Source: Nocardioides bruguierae (GTDB lineage: Bacteria > Actinomycetota > Actinomycetes > Propionibacteriales > Nocardioidaceae). Taken from it: DNA of 64,000 nucleotides. A program made the position numbers and the translations under genes. Positions 1-7,313 of the stretch are shown here, one piece after another. The notes under the pieces are model-generated. The model saw only the letters and a list, made by a program, of their open reading frames with translations. It ran no database searches and was not told the DNA's origin. Where the stretch lies: positions 151,449-215,448 of the forward strand of contig NZ_JAMOIL010000008.1 of NCBI RefSeq assembly GCF_023656415.1, read 5' to 3'. Position 1 is the stretch's first letter, and every line of letters starts with the position of its first letter.

Positions 1-155
1 GAGCGCTTCACGATCGAGAGCTGCATCTGCTCCACGGTGGTGAACCGCTTCGAGCAGGACGAGCAGGTGCGGCGCCGGCGGATCGCGGAGCCGTCCTCGG
101 TGACGCGGCTGTCCACGACGCGGGTGTCGCCGGCCCGGCAGTACGGACACTGCAT
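1..155 (-). CDS. nrdR: Transcriptional repressor NrdR, N-terminal part (cut by window edge)
   Basis: NrdR is a nucleotide-sensing zinc-ribbon/ATP-cone repressor of ribonucleotide reductase genes. Only the first 51 residues are in the window; they start [17 protein letters not shown] and contain both zinc-binding pairs (CPYC at 3-6, CSSC further on), the family signature. The ATP-cone domain lies outside. The start is ATG at 155. In actinobacteria nrdR commonly sits near lexA and precedes the class II reductase gene nrdJ, which is therefore expected just off the left edge (inference). Tandem NrdR boxes lie upstream, consistent with autoregulation. Confidence 0.93.
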   Translation of the reverse strand, partial: MQCPYCRAGDTRVVDSRVTEDGSAIRRRRTCSSCSKRFTTVEQMQLSIVKR

Positions 156-205
156 GGCGGACCTCCCTCTCCTGGACTGCTCGCGTGCTGAGGTGTGCTG
201 GTGGG

Positions 206-289
206 TGTGGAGAACTCGCCTCCGCATGTGGAGAAACGAGCCGCTCCTGTGGGCTATCCGCCGGTTGCTGTGCAACAAGATGTGGATAA
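206..289 (-). promoter_or_regulatory. Cluster of three DnaA boxes upstream of nrdR
   Basis: On the minus strand TTATCCACA (281-289) is a perfect general DnaA box. TTCTCCACA occurs twice (227-235 and 206-214) and fits the mycobacterial box form TT(G/C)TCCACA. All three point the same way as nrdR. This suggests DnaA-linked control of the nrd locus; binding is inferred. Confidence 0.5.
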
Positions 290-320
290 CTACATCCGTG
301 TAAGTACTAGATGTTGTGGG
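275..320 (-). promoter_or_regulatory. Tandem NrdR boxes
   Basis: Two similar motifs share an AGATGT core at 278-283 and 309-314, exactly 31 bp apart (about three helical turns), the usual phasing of paired NrdR boxes. On the minus strand the distal one reads CCCACAACATCTAGTA, close to the actinobacterial NrdR box; the proximal one is more degenerate and overlaps the perfect DnaA box. Confidence 0.7.
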
Positions 321-562
321 AAGCCTAGTTCCGCACCACCACGCCCGCAACCTGATCCTGTGAACCCGCACGACTGATTTCGAATGCGCAGGTCGCGACG
401 GAAGAACGCCCATCGGGGTGGGGCCTGATCCGGGGCTCAATCACCACATGTGGGGGTGTGAAGAACGCCTCCCACCACCCCTGGGGGGTGGGGAACCAGG
501 GGTGTGGACGACGCACCACGCCGTTTCCGGCGGCCCCGGTGTATCCGCCCGGCGGTGTCCGC
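321..562. other. Gap between the nrdR promoter and the GAF/ATPase gene
   Basis: No gene is supported here. A C/G-rich inverted repeat at about 471-492 lies downstream of the minus-strand gene ending at 563 and may be part of its terminator, but the stem is imperfect. Confidence 0.35.
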
Positions 563-1561
563 TCAGGAGGCGGCGGCGTCCAGGGAGAACCAGACGGTGG
601 TGCCGGCGGCGTCGCGCTCGGAGCCCCACCGGTCGGCGATGGCCTCGACCAGCATCAGCCCGCGACCCCAGACGGCCAGCGGGTCGTCGACCTCGTCGGG
701 GTCGGGAGGCTGCACCTCGCCTGAGCCGCCCCGGTCGCGCACCAGCACGGTGAGGACGCCGTCCAGGAGGCTGACCCGCAGCAGCGAGCGCGAGTGGGCA
801 TGGTTGACCGCGTTGGTGACGACCTCGGAGACGCAGAGCAGCGCGCTCTCGACCACCTCGTCGTCCAGGCCCCAGCGGTCCAGCTCCTCGCGCAGGAAGC
901 TGCGGGCCACCCCGGGGGCCTTCGCCGTCTCGGGCAGCGACACCGCGGCGCGCAGTGCCTCGGAGTCGGACTCCTCCTCCGCCTCGGCCAGCTCGACGGC
1001 CTGCTCGCGGGCGAGCCCGGCGCGGATGCGCTGCACCGCGTCGGAGGCGGTCAGCGCCACCGCGTCCAGCAGGGCCCGGTAGCGGGTGGAGAACTCGACG
1101 TCGGCCTCGAAGAACAGCACCACGGCGCCGATGGGCGACCCGGTGCCGGGCAGCGGCAGCGCCGCCAGGGACGTGGAGCCGGCGGCCAGCTCGCGCTCGA
1201 CCAGGTGCTCGAAGCTGCGGCGCACGTCGGCCAGCCGGGCCAGGAGCGGCTCCCCGGAGCGGACGACGGCGGTGATCGGCACGTCCTCGAAGGCGTCGAT
1301 GTGGCACCAGGGCAGCGGCTCGCCGTCGGGCGGCAGCGCGTCCTGGGGCAGGAACCGGATGCGGCGCCCACCGCCCTCGGTCAGCCCGAAGCCGACCCGT
1401 CGCACGCCCGGGAGCGCACCGAGGTCGCGGACCATCGCGCGGGCCACGTCGTCGACGTGCTCGGCGGCCGCGAGGGCCTCGTCGAGCTGCGAGAGGCGTC
1501 CCAACGGGGCGCGCGGACCTGCGGTCCCACGCGGCGACGCCTCCCAGTCGACCTCCGGCAC
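563..1561 (-). CDS. GAF domain plus RsbW-type ATPase (anti-sigma/serine kinase-like regulator)
   Basis: A 332-residue protein with a GAF-like sensor region (about 25-185) followed by a GHKL ATPase of the HATPase_c_2 type (about 205-330). The N-box-like SEVVTNAVNHAH, a DRGGSG box and the WGRGLMLVEAIADRWG stretch are visible. Such proteins in actinobacteria act as anti-sigma factor kinases or phosphatase-less sensors in stress signalling. No STAS or PP2C partner is adjacent, so the target is unknown. The GTG start at 1561 lies 6 nt after a TAGTTT element, so the mRNA is probably leaderless. Confidence 0.8.
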   Translation of the reverse strand: MPEVDWEASPRGTAGPRAPLGRLSQLDEALAAAEHVDDVARAMVRDLGALPGVRRVGFGLTEGGGRRIRFLPQDALPPDGEPLPWCHIDAFEDVPITAVVRSGEPLLARLADVRRSFEHLVERELAAGSTSLAALPLPGTGSPIGAVVLFFEADVEFSTRYRALLDAVALTASDAVQRIRAGLAREQAVELAEAEEESDSEALRAAVSLPETAKAPGVARSFLREELDRWGLDDEVVESALLCVSEVVTNAVNHAHSRSLLRVSLLDGVLTVLVRDRGGSGEVQPPDPDEVDDPLAVWGRGLMLVEAIADRWGSERDAAGTTVWFSLDAAAS

Positions 1562-1567
1562 GACAGC

Positions 1568-1573
1568 AAACTA
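1568..1573 (-). promoter_or_regulatory. Leaderless -10 element of the GAF/ATPase gene
   Basis: TAGTTT on the minus strand ends 6 nt before the GTG start at 1561, which places the transcription start on or next to the initiation codon. No Shine-Dalgarno sequence is present. Confidence 0.5.
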
Positions 1574-1661
1574 ACGCGTGTCCGACACCTGTGCACGCTT
1601 CCTCGTCACCCTTTCTGGTCCGGGACGGGTGCGGCGTCGGCGACACTCTGGCCCCGTCCGT

Positions 1662-1667
1662 CACACT
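1662..1667 (+). promoter_or_regulatory. Possible leaderless -10 element
   Basis: CACACT, a weak match to TANNNT, lies 6 nt before the GTG at 1674, the same spacing as the other leaderless candidates here. It supports choosing that start over the in-frame upstream ATG. Confidence 0.3.
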
Positions 1668-1673
1668 GTGGGC

Positions 1674-2171
1674 GTGGCAGAGGGAGGTACCGGACGAGGC
1701 GGGCGACACGGCGGCGCGCGTCGGGCCGCCCCCGCGCCGAAGCAGCCCAAGCCGCCCCGCCCGGCGCGTGGGCCTCGGCAGCCGGGCGCGTCGTCCGGCA
1801 CCGCACGTCGACTGGCGCTCCCAGCCATCGGCATGACCGCGGCGGTCGGTGCCTGGGGCTACCTGGTGTGGGCCGCGATCGACTTCGGCCGCGGCCTGCG
1901 GGACGGGGATCAGGGCGTGCTCGCCTTCTTCCTGCTCGCGTGCGTCGGCGCGGTCGCCTGCCTGTTCATCGGGCTGATGCTGCTGGCCCGGATCGTGCGG
2001 ACGCTGTCCAGCACGGGCGAGGAGGCTCCTCCCCGGGCGGACGACGCTCCTCTGGAGAACCCGTACGAGGTGCCGCCGACGGACTCCCCCGACCCGGCGC
2101 CGAACCCGGCTCCGAACCCCGTGCCGAACCCTGTGCACCACACGAAGCCCGGGGGCAGGCGGAAGAAGTAG
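1674..2171 (+). CDS. Small membrane protein of unknown function
   Basis: A 165-residue protein: Arg/Pro/Ala-rich N-terminus (about 1-45), two hydrophobic segments (about 50-70 and 80-105), then an acidic Pro-rich tail with PNPAPNPVPNPV repeats and a basic end GGRRKK. I do not recognise a functional family. The open frame extends upstream to 1578, but those 32 residues look non-coding, so the GTG at 1674 is preferred. Confidence 0.6.
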   Translation: MAEGGTGRGGRHGGARRAAPAPKQPKPPRPARGPRQPGASSGTARRLALPAIGMTAAVGAWGYLVWAAIDFGRGLRDGDQGVLAFFLLACVGAVACLFIGLMLLARIVRTLSSTGEEAPPRADDAPLENPYEVPPTDSPDPAPNPAPNPVPNPVHHTKPGGRRKK

Positions 2172-2216
2172 CGCCTCGGCACGGTGAGCCGAGGAACGAG
2201 CAGACAGGAAAGAGCA

Positions 2217-2258
2217 GAGGGGCGGGCAGCGTCGGGTGAGTGACGCGGCCCGCCCCTC
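2217..2258. terminator. Bidirectional terminator hairpin
   Basis: GAGGGGCGGG (2217-2226) pairs with CCCGCCCCTC (2249-2258). The stem continues inward to 2233/2242 with one mismatch, leaving an 8-nt loop. It separates two convergent genes, the membrane protein ending at 2171 and the LysM gene ending at 2319. Confidence 0.7.
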
Positions 2259-2318
2259 GGCGTTCCCCGGTGTCGCCGGCCGGGGTCGAAGCGACCGGCG
2301 ACGTCTGTGGCGGTCGGC

Positions 2319-2672
2319 TCAGCCGACCGGGACCTCGAGCGTCTGACCGGCGACGAGCATGCCGCCGTCCAGGTCGTTGAGCTCGGAGATGAGGGTCATG
2401 GTGGAGCGCAGGTCGGAGCCCGTCTCCTCGGCGATCTCGCCGGAGATGCCCCAGAGCGTGTCGCCCGTGCCGACAACGATGTCGTGGGTCTGCACGGCGC
2501 TGTCGGTGCCGGCGGCCATCGACGCGCCGATCACGGCGACCAGGCCGGCCAGGGCCAGACCGAGCAGCACGACCACCACGCGGCCGCGGCGGGTGAGCCT
2601 GAGCTCGCCGGGCCGGGCGGACCGGACGGGAGCGGTGCGGGCCAGCTGCGGGTGGATCGTCATGGTGCTCAT
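2319..2672 (-). CDS. LysM-domain membrane protein, probable SOS cell-division inhibitor (YneA/DivS/ChiZ position)
   Basis: A 117-residue protein: basic N-terminus, one membrane segment (31-52), and an extracytoplasmic LysM domain (about 62-115, starting HDIVVGTGDTLWGISGEIAEE). The start is ATG 2672, with AGGAGA a few bases upstream. It diverges from lexA across LexA boxes, the same arrangement as ChiZ (Rv2719c) in mycobacteria, DivS in Corynebacterium and YneA in Bacillus, which block septation after DNA damage. Domain and position are seen; the division-inhibitor role is inferred. Confidence 0.8.
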   Translation of the reverse strand: MSTMTIHPQLARTAPVRSARPGELRLTRRGRVVVVLLGLALAGLVAVIGASMAAGTDSAVQTHDIVVGTGDTLWGISGEIAEETGSDLRSTMTLISELNDLDGGMLVAGQTLEVPVG

Positions 2673-2807
2673 GGGTGTCTCCTGGGGAAGTCGGAGTGGT
2701 GTGTCGGTGGGTGCTCGTCCTTGCGGGAGATAGGTCTACTCGCGACCTCCGACAGCCGGCCCCGACCGAGCTCTCGCCCCGCCGGACCGGCGCTGCCGGC
2801 ATCCCGC

Positions 2808-2839
2808 TCGATCGTGCGTTCGATCGAACACAGGTACGA
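2808..2839. promoter_or_regulatory. Two directly abutting LexA (SOS) boxes
   Basis: TCGATC-GTGC-GTTCGA (2808-2823) is followed without a gap by TCGAAC-ACAG-GTACGA (2824-2839). Each differs by one base from the actinobacterial/Bacillus LexA box TCGAAC-N4-GTTCGA. They lie on the LysM-gene side of the divergent region. Confidence 0.75.
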
Positions 2840-2876
2840 AGGTAGATCAGGTGTTCGAACGACCGCAAGGGCCCGA

Positions 2877-2892
2877 CCGAACGAATTTTCGA
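2877..2892. promoter_or_regulatory. Weak LexA box
   Basis: CCGAAC-GAAT-TTTCGA has two mismatches to the TCGAAC-N4-GTTCGA consensus. It is a plausible low-affinity site in the middle of the divergent SOS region. Confidence 0.4.
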
Positions 2893-2958
2893 CGGAGTCG
2901 CGTTCGATTGAGTCGCGACCACCTGCACACTCACCCGGAACGGTGGACGACACGCCGT

Positions 2959-3000
2959 TCGAACAGACGTTTGAGGTCAGGCGTTCCCAGGCACTACGGT
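2959..3000 (+). promoter_or_regulatory. lexA promoter with overlapping LexA box
   Basis: TCGAAC-AGAC-GTTTGA (2959-2974, one mismatch) overlaps a -35-like TTGAGG (2971-2976). An 18-bp spacer leads to TACGGT (2995-3000) as -10. This geometry fits autorepression of lexA. Confidence 0.65.
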
Positions 3001-3042
3001 TGACCCACATCCAGCGGGAACCACGCCAGAGGAAGGCAGCAG

Positions 3043-3783
3043 ATGGCCGACGAGACAGGCAAGGCCGGCGGACGCCGCGGCAAGGTCACCGAGCTGCCGG
3101 ACCGTCCCACGTCGACCGCGGGGCTGACCCAGCGCCAGCTCAAGGTGCTCGCGACGATCAAGAAGGCGGTCGAGGCCCGGGGCTTCCCGCCGAGCATGCG
3201 CGAGATCGGTGACGCCGTCGGGCTCACCAGCACCTCGAGCGTGGCCCACCAGCTGAAGGTGCTGGAGGAGAAGGGCTTCATCAAGCGCGACCCGCACCGC
3301 CCCCGCGCCATGGAGATCTTCCTGCCGCAGGAGAACGCCAGGCCGCGGGCCATCTCCTCGGCCGACGAGTCGGACTTCGACGAGACCGACGTCGGCGACT
3401 CCATGCCGACCGCGACCTACGTGCCGATGCTCGGCCGGATCGCCGCCGGCGCGCCGATCCTCGCCGAGGAGCAGGTGGAGGAGGTCTTCCCGCTGCCCAA
3501 GCAGCTCGTGGGCGACGGCCAGCTCTTCCTCCTGGAGGTGCGCGGCGACTCGATGATCGACGCCGCCATCTGCGACGGCGACTACGTCGTGATCCGCCAG
3601 GCCAACACCGCCGAGAACGGGCAGATCGTGGCCGCGATGATCGACGGCGAGGCCACGGTCAAGACGCTCTCACGCAAGAACGGCCAGGTCTGGCTCCTCC
3701 CCCACAACGAGGCCTACGAGCCGATCGACGGCACGCACGCCTCGATCCTCGGCGTCGTCAGCGCGGTGCTGCGCCGCCTCTGA
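3043..3783 (+). CDS. lexA: SOS repressor LexA
   Basis: LexA represses DNA-damage genes and self-cleaves when RecA filaments form. The 246-residue product has the winged-helix DNA-binding domain (about 27-90, with the recognition helix around [20 protein letters not shown]) and the S24-type latent peptidase domain. The cleavage bond Ala135-Gly136 (IAAGAP), catalytic Ser170 (RGDSM) and Lys207 (ATVKT) are all present. An N-terminal extension of about 25 residues is typical of actinobacterial LexA. GAGGAAGG precedes the ATG. Confidence 0.97.
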   Translation: MADETGKAGGRRGKVTELPDRPTSTAGLTQRQLKVLATIKKAVEARGFPPSMREIGDAVGLTSTSSVAHQLKVLEEKGFIKRDPHRPRAMEIFLPQENARPRAISSADESDFDETDVGDSMPTATYVPMLGRIAAGAPILAEEQVEEVFPLPKQLVGDGQLFLLEVRGDSMIDAAICDGDYVVIRQANTAENGQIVAAMIDGEATVKTLSRKNGQVWLLPHNEAYEPIDGTHASILGVVSAVLRRL

Positions 3784-3801
3784 CGCACACGCACGACCCG
3801 G

Positions 3802-3848
3802 GACGCCGGCGGCGCGACCCCTCTGGCAGGGGTGGCTCCGCCGGCGTC
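3802..3848 (+). terminator. Two-tier terminator after lexA
   Basis: An outer 11-bp stem (GACGCCGGCGG with CCGCCGGCGTC) encloses an inner hairpin (ACCCCT with AGGGGT, 5-nt loop). It begins 19 nt after the lexA stop codon. Confidence 0.7.
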
Positions 3849-3907
3849 GTGCTGTCTGGGGTCGGCGGGTGCGGGCGTCGGCGTCGGGTGCGGGCGTCTC
3901 GTGGCTC

Positions 3908-4009
3908 GGCCGTGGACGGCCTCGCACCTCGACGACCGGTGGGGCCGTAGACGGCCTCGCACCTCGACGACCGGTGGGGCCGTGGACGGCCTGGCACCTC
4001 GACGACCGG
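3908..4009. repeat. 35-bp tandem repeat, 2.9 copies
   Basis: Units at 3908-3942, 3943-3977 and 3978-4009 (32 bp) share GGCCGTGGACGGCCTCGCAC followed by CTCGACGACCGG, with one or two substitutions each. The array lies between the lexA terminator and phoD and has no coding signal. Copy number is probably variable. Confidence 0.85.
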
Positions 4010-4092
4010 AACGATCTCAAACCTCGGTCCCAGCGGTGACGTCCCCGTGAACGGACGGTGGCATCGCGGGACCTGGCGTCACGTCCGGCTGG

Positions 4093-5880
4093 GTGCGTCG
4101 TTCGAGAGTCGTGACCACTTCCGCTGACGACCAGTCCCAGCCGGCCCGACCCTCGCGCCGCACGGTGCTCTCGGGCGCCGCTGCCACGGGCCTCACCGCG
4201 AGCGCTCTCACCGCGTCCACGGGCACCGGCCCGGCCACCGCGGCCACCAGCACCCACCAGACGCAGGACGCCGACGAGGCAGCGGCGCGCCGGGCCGGGC
4301 ACCGCGTCTTCCGGCACGGCGTCGCCTCGGGCGACCCGCTGCCCGACGCCGTCGTCCTCTGGACCCGCGTGACCCCGACGAGGGAGGCCTCGCCCGGCTC
4401 CGGGATCGGTCCGCGCACCACGGTCGGCTGGCAGGTGGCCGCCGACCGCGCCTTCACCCGGGTCGTGCGCCGCGGCCGGTTCACCACCGGCCGCGGCCGC
4501 GACCACACGGTCAAGATCGACGTCACCGGTCTGGCTCCGGCCACCACCTACTACTACCGCTTCACCGCCCTGGGGCAGACCTCCCGGACCGGCCGCACCC
4601 GCACCGCCCCGTCCCACGACGCCGCCCTGGCCAGCCTGCGCGTGGGCATGGTGTCCTGCGCCAACTGGCAGGCCGGCTACTTCGCCGCCTACCGCGGCCT
4701 GGCCGACCGCGACGACCTGGACCTGGTGCTGCACCTGGGCGACTACCTCTACGAGTACGGGCCCGGCGAGTACGGCTACGGCCCCGACGACGTCGACATC
4801 CGCAGCCACGAGCCCGCCCACGAGATGGTCGGTCTTGCCGACTACCGCCGTCGGCACGGCCAGTACAAGACCGACCGCGACCTCCAGCGCGCCCACGCCC
4901 GCCACCCGTGGGTGGTCACCTGGGACGACCACGAGACCACCAACGACGCCTACGACGACGGCGCCGAGAACCACCAGCCCGACACCGAGGGCGACTGGCC
5001 CACCCGCCGGGCCCGGGCGCACCGCGCCTACGACGAGTGGATGCCGGTGCGGATGGCGGGCACGGCCGACCTGCGCGACGGCTCCCGGCTCTTCCGCCGG
5101 CTCCGGTTCGGCACGCTCGCCCAGCTCAACATGCTCGACCTGCGCACCTACCGCTCCCAGCAGCCCGGCCTCACGGACGGAGCCGCCATCGACGACCCGG
5201 ACCGCACGATCACCGGCGCGCAGCAGATGGCCTGGCTCAAGGACAGCCTCACCAACGACGCGGGCACCCCGCAGTGGAAGGTGGTGGGCAACCCGGTGAT
5301 GATCGCGCCGGTCACGTTCGCCGGCCTGCCGAGCCGCGTCACCCGCGCCGTCGACGACGTCACCGGTCTGCTGCCCGACGACGGCCAGCCCTACAACGTC
5401 GACCAGTGGGACGGCTACACCGCCGACCGCCGCGAGGTGTTCGCCCACCTCCAGGACGAGGGGGTCACCGACGTCCTCTTCCTCACCGGCGACATCCACT
5501 CCGGCTGGGCGTGCGAGCTGCCGGTCGAGGCGGGCGACTACGCGGTGACCCGCGAGTCCGTCGGCGTCGAGCTCGTCTGTGCGTCGGTCACGTCGGGCAA
5601 CCTCAAGGACATCACCGGCGCTCCGGAGGCCACCCCGGCGGTCGAGGCCGCGATCCTGGCCAACAACCCGCACGTGAAGCACCTCGACTTCGACAACCAC
5701 GGCTTCTGCGTCCTCGAGCTCACCCCGGAGCGCGCCCAGTGCGACTGGTTCGTCATCGGCGACCGCGCCGAGGTCGACACCCCGATCACCTGGTCGGTCT
5801 CGTGGACCACGGAGGCCTCCAGCAACCGCGTCACCCGCGCCGCCGCTCCCCTGGCCGGCACGCCTGAGGAGGTCCGCTGA
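4093..5880 (+). CDS. Tat-exported alkaline phosphatase D family protein
   Basis: PhoD enzymes are secreted Ca/Fe-dependent phosphodiesterase-phosphomonoesterases. The product has up to 595 residues: twin-arginine signal (SRRTVLSG at 21-28), an N-terminal fibronectin-like PhoD_N domain (about 72-175), then the metallophosphatase domain with the SCANW Cys189, LHLGDYLYEYG (Asp217), TWDDHE (278-281) and LTGDIHS motifs. The start is uncertain: GTG 4093 or GTG 4111, neither with a clear Shine-Dalgarno. The downstream phosphodiesterase gene overlaps it by one base, so the two are probably co-expressed for phosphate or phospholipid scavenging. Confidence 0.9.
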   Translation: MRRSRVVTTSADDQSQPARPSRRTVLSGAAATGLTASALTASTGTGPATAATSTHQTQDADEAAARRAGHRVFRHGVASGDPLPDAVVLWTRVTPTREASPGSGIGPRTTVGWQVAADRAFTRVVRRGRFTTGRGRDHTVKIDVTGLAPATTYYYRFTALGQTSRTGRTRTAPSHDAALASLRVGMVSCANWQAGYFAAYRGLADRDDLDLVLHLGDYLYEYGPGEYGYGPDDVDIRSHEPAHEMVGLADYRRRHGQYKTDRDLQRAHARHPWVVTWDDHETTNDAYDDGAENHQPDTEGDWPTRRARAHRAYDEWMPVRMAGTADLRDGSRLFRRLRFGTLAQLNMLDLRTYRSQQPGLTDGAAIDDPDRTITGAQQMAWLKDSLTNDAGTPQWKVVGNPVMIAPVTFAGLPSRVTRAVDDVTGLLPDDGQPYNVDQWDGYTADRREVFAHLQDEGVTDVLFLTGDIHSGWACELPVEAGDYAVTRESVGVELVCASVTSGNLKDITGAPEATPAVEAAILANNPHVKHLDFDNHGFCVLELTPERAQCDWFVIGDRAEVDTPITWSVSWTTEASSNRVTRAAAPLAGTPEEVR

Positions 5881-7211
5881 TGTGCGGCACGACCCGGGCC
5901 TGCGCGGACCCGGCCCACCGGCACGTCCGCCCCTTCGAGCGCGGCGCCCAGGCCCTGCGGACGGGGCGGCGCACCCTGCTCACCGGCGCCACCGCGGCCG
6001 CCGGCGCCGCGGCCATCTCGGTCGCGGCGTCCCGGCCGGCCTCCGCCGTCGTCCCGACCGACACGCGGCGCCGCGCCTACGTGCTCGTGATCGACGGGTG
6101 CCGCCCCGACGAGATCACCCGCACCCTCACCCCGCACCTGTGGGCGCTGCGCCAGGGCGGCGCCTGGTGGCCGAACGCGCGGTCGATGCCGGTCATGGAG
6201 ACCATCCCGAACCACGTGATGATGATGACCGGCGTGCGCCCCGACCGCACCGGCGTGCCCTCGAACGCCGTCTACGACCGGGCGCTCGGCGAGGTCCGCG
6301 ACCTCGACCAGGAGTCCGACATCCGGGTGCCGACCGTCATCGAGCGGCTCAACGCCCAGGGGTTCACCACCGGCACCGTGCTCTCCAAGGAGTACCTCTA
6401 CGGCGTCTTCGGCGAGCGGGCGACCTACCGCTGGGAGCCGACGCCGACGCTGCCGGTCACCGGGCACGCGCCCGACGTCTTCACCATGCAGGCCGCCCTC
6501 GACATGCTCGAGGCCGACCCGCACCTGATGTTCGTCAACCTCGGCGACATCGACCGCTTCGGGCACGCCGACGTCACCGGCGGCACCGTCAAGGCGCTGC
6601 GCACCACCGCCCTGGTCGACACCGACCACCAGGTCGGCCGGTTCGTCCAGGCGCTGAAGGACGCCGGGACGTGGGAGCGCTCGCTGGTGATGGTGCTGGC
6701 GGACCACTCCATGGACTGGTCCGACGGGTCCGACTACATCACCCTCTCCCCGCTCCAGGAGGCCGACGACCTGCTGGCCGGCCAGGTCGCCATCGCCGAC
6801 AACGGCGGCGCCGACCTCCTGTACTGGACCGGCCCCGACGCCCAGCGGGACGAGGCGGTCGACCGGATGCTCGCCATCGCCCGCTCGGCCGACGGCGTGC
6901 TGCGGGCCTTCAGCCCGGCCCGCGAGCGGGCCCGCTACCGGCTCGGGGACGAGGCGGGCGACGTCGTGGCGTTCTGCCGGGCCGGGCGCCGCTTCTCCGA
7001 CCCCGACCCGTGGTCCAACCCGATCCCCGGCAACCACGGCCACCCCGCCACCCGGCCGATCCCGTTCTTCCTCTCCGGCGGTGCGGGGGTCGTGCCGTCG
7101 GGGCAGGTCAGCTCGGCCCAGGCCTCGACCATGGACGTGGCCCCCACCGTCGCGACGTTCTTCGGCCTGCGGCACGGGTCGCGGGTCTACGAGGGGCGGG
7201 CGCGCATCTGA
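5880..7211 (+). CDS. Tat-exported type I phosphodiesterase/nucleotide pyrophosphatase family protein
   Basis: The 443-residue protein belongs to the alkaline-phosphatase superfamily. A twin-arginine signal (GRRTLLTG around 29-36) precedes the catalytic domain, where VIDGCRPDE supplies a metal Asp, METIPNH holds the Thr nucleophile position, GDIDRFGHAD and LADHS are further metal sites, and NHGHP is near the C-terminus. Its ATG overlaps the PhoD stop codon (TGATG). Expected activity is extracytoplasmic hydrolysis of phosphodiesters or pyrophosphates; the substrate is unknown. Confidence 0.87.
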   Translation: MCGTTRACADPAHRHVRPFERGAQALRTGRRTLLTGATAAAGAAAISVAASRPASAVVPTDTRRRAYVLVIDGCRPDEITRTLTPHLWALRQGGAWWPNARSMPVMETIPNHVMMMTGVRPDRTGVPSNAVYDRALGEVRDLDQESDIRVPTVIERLNAQGFTTGTVLSKEYLYGVFGERATYRWEPTPTLPVTGHAPDVFTMQAALDMLEADPHLMFVNLGDIDRFGHADVTGGTVKALRTTALVDTDHQVGRFVQALKDAGTWERSLVMVLADHSMDWSDGSDYITLSPLQEADDLLAGQVAIADNGGADLLYWTGPDAQRDEAVDRMLAIARSADGVLRAFSPARERARYRLGDEAGDVVAFCRAGRRFSDPDPWSNPIPGNHGHPATRPIPFFLSGGAGVVPSGQVSSAQASTMDVAPTVATFFGLRHGSRVYEGRARI

Positions 7212-7232
7212 GCCGGACCTCCGTGCCGGCAC

Positions 7233-7299
7233 CCCAATAGTGCGCGACGAAAAGCACCCCAGACGCCGGGTCTGTGGTGCTTTTCGTCGCGCACTATTG
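7233..7299. terminator. 67-bp near-perfect palindrome, bidirectional terminator
   Basis: A perfect 25-bp arm (starting CCAATAGTGCGCGACGAAAA) at 7233-7257 is mirrored at 7275-7299. The stem continues for five more pairs after one mismatch and closes on a 5-nt loop. It lies between convergent genes ending at 7211 and 7314. It is unusually long for a terminator. Confidence 0.8.
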
Positions 7300-7313
7300 G
7301 CGGTCGGGCCGGG

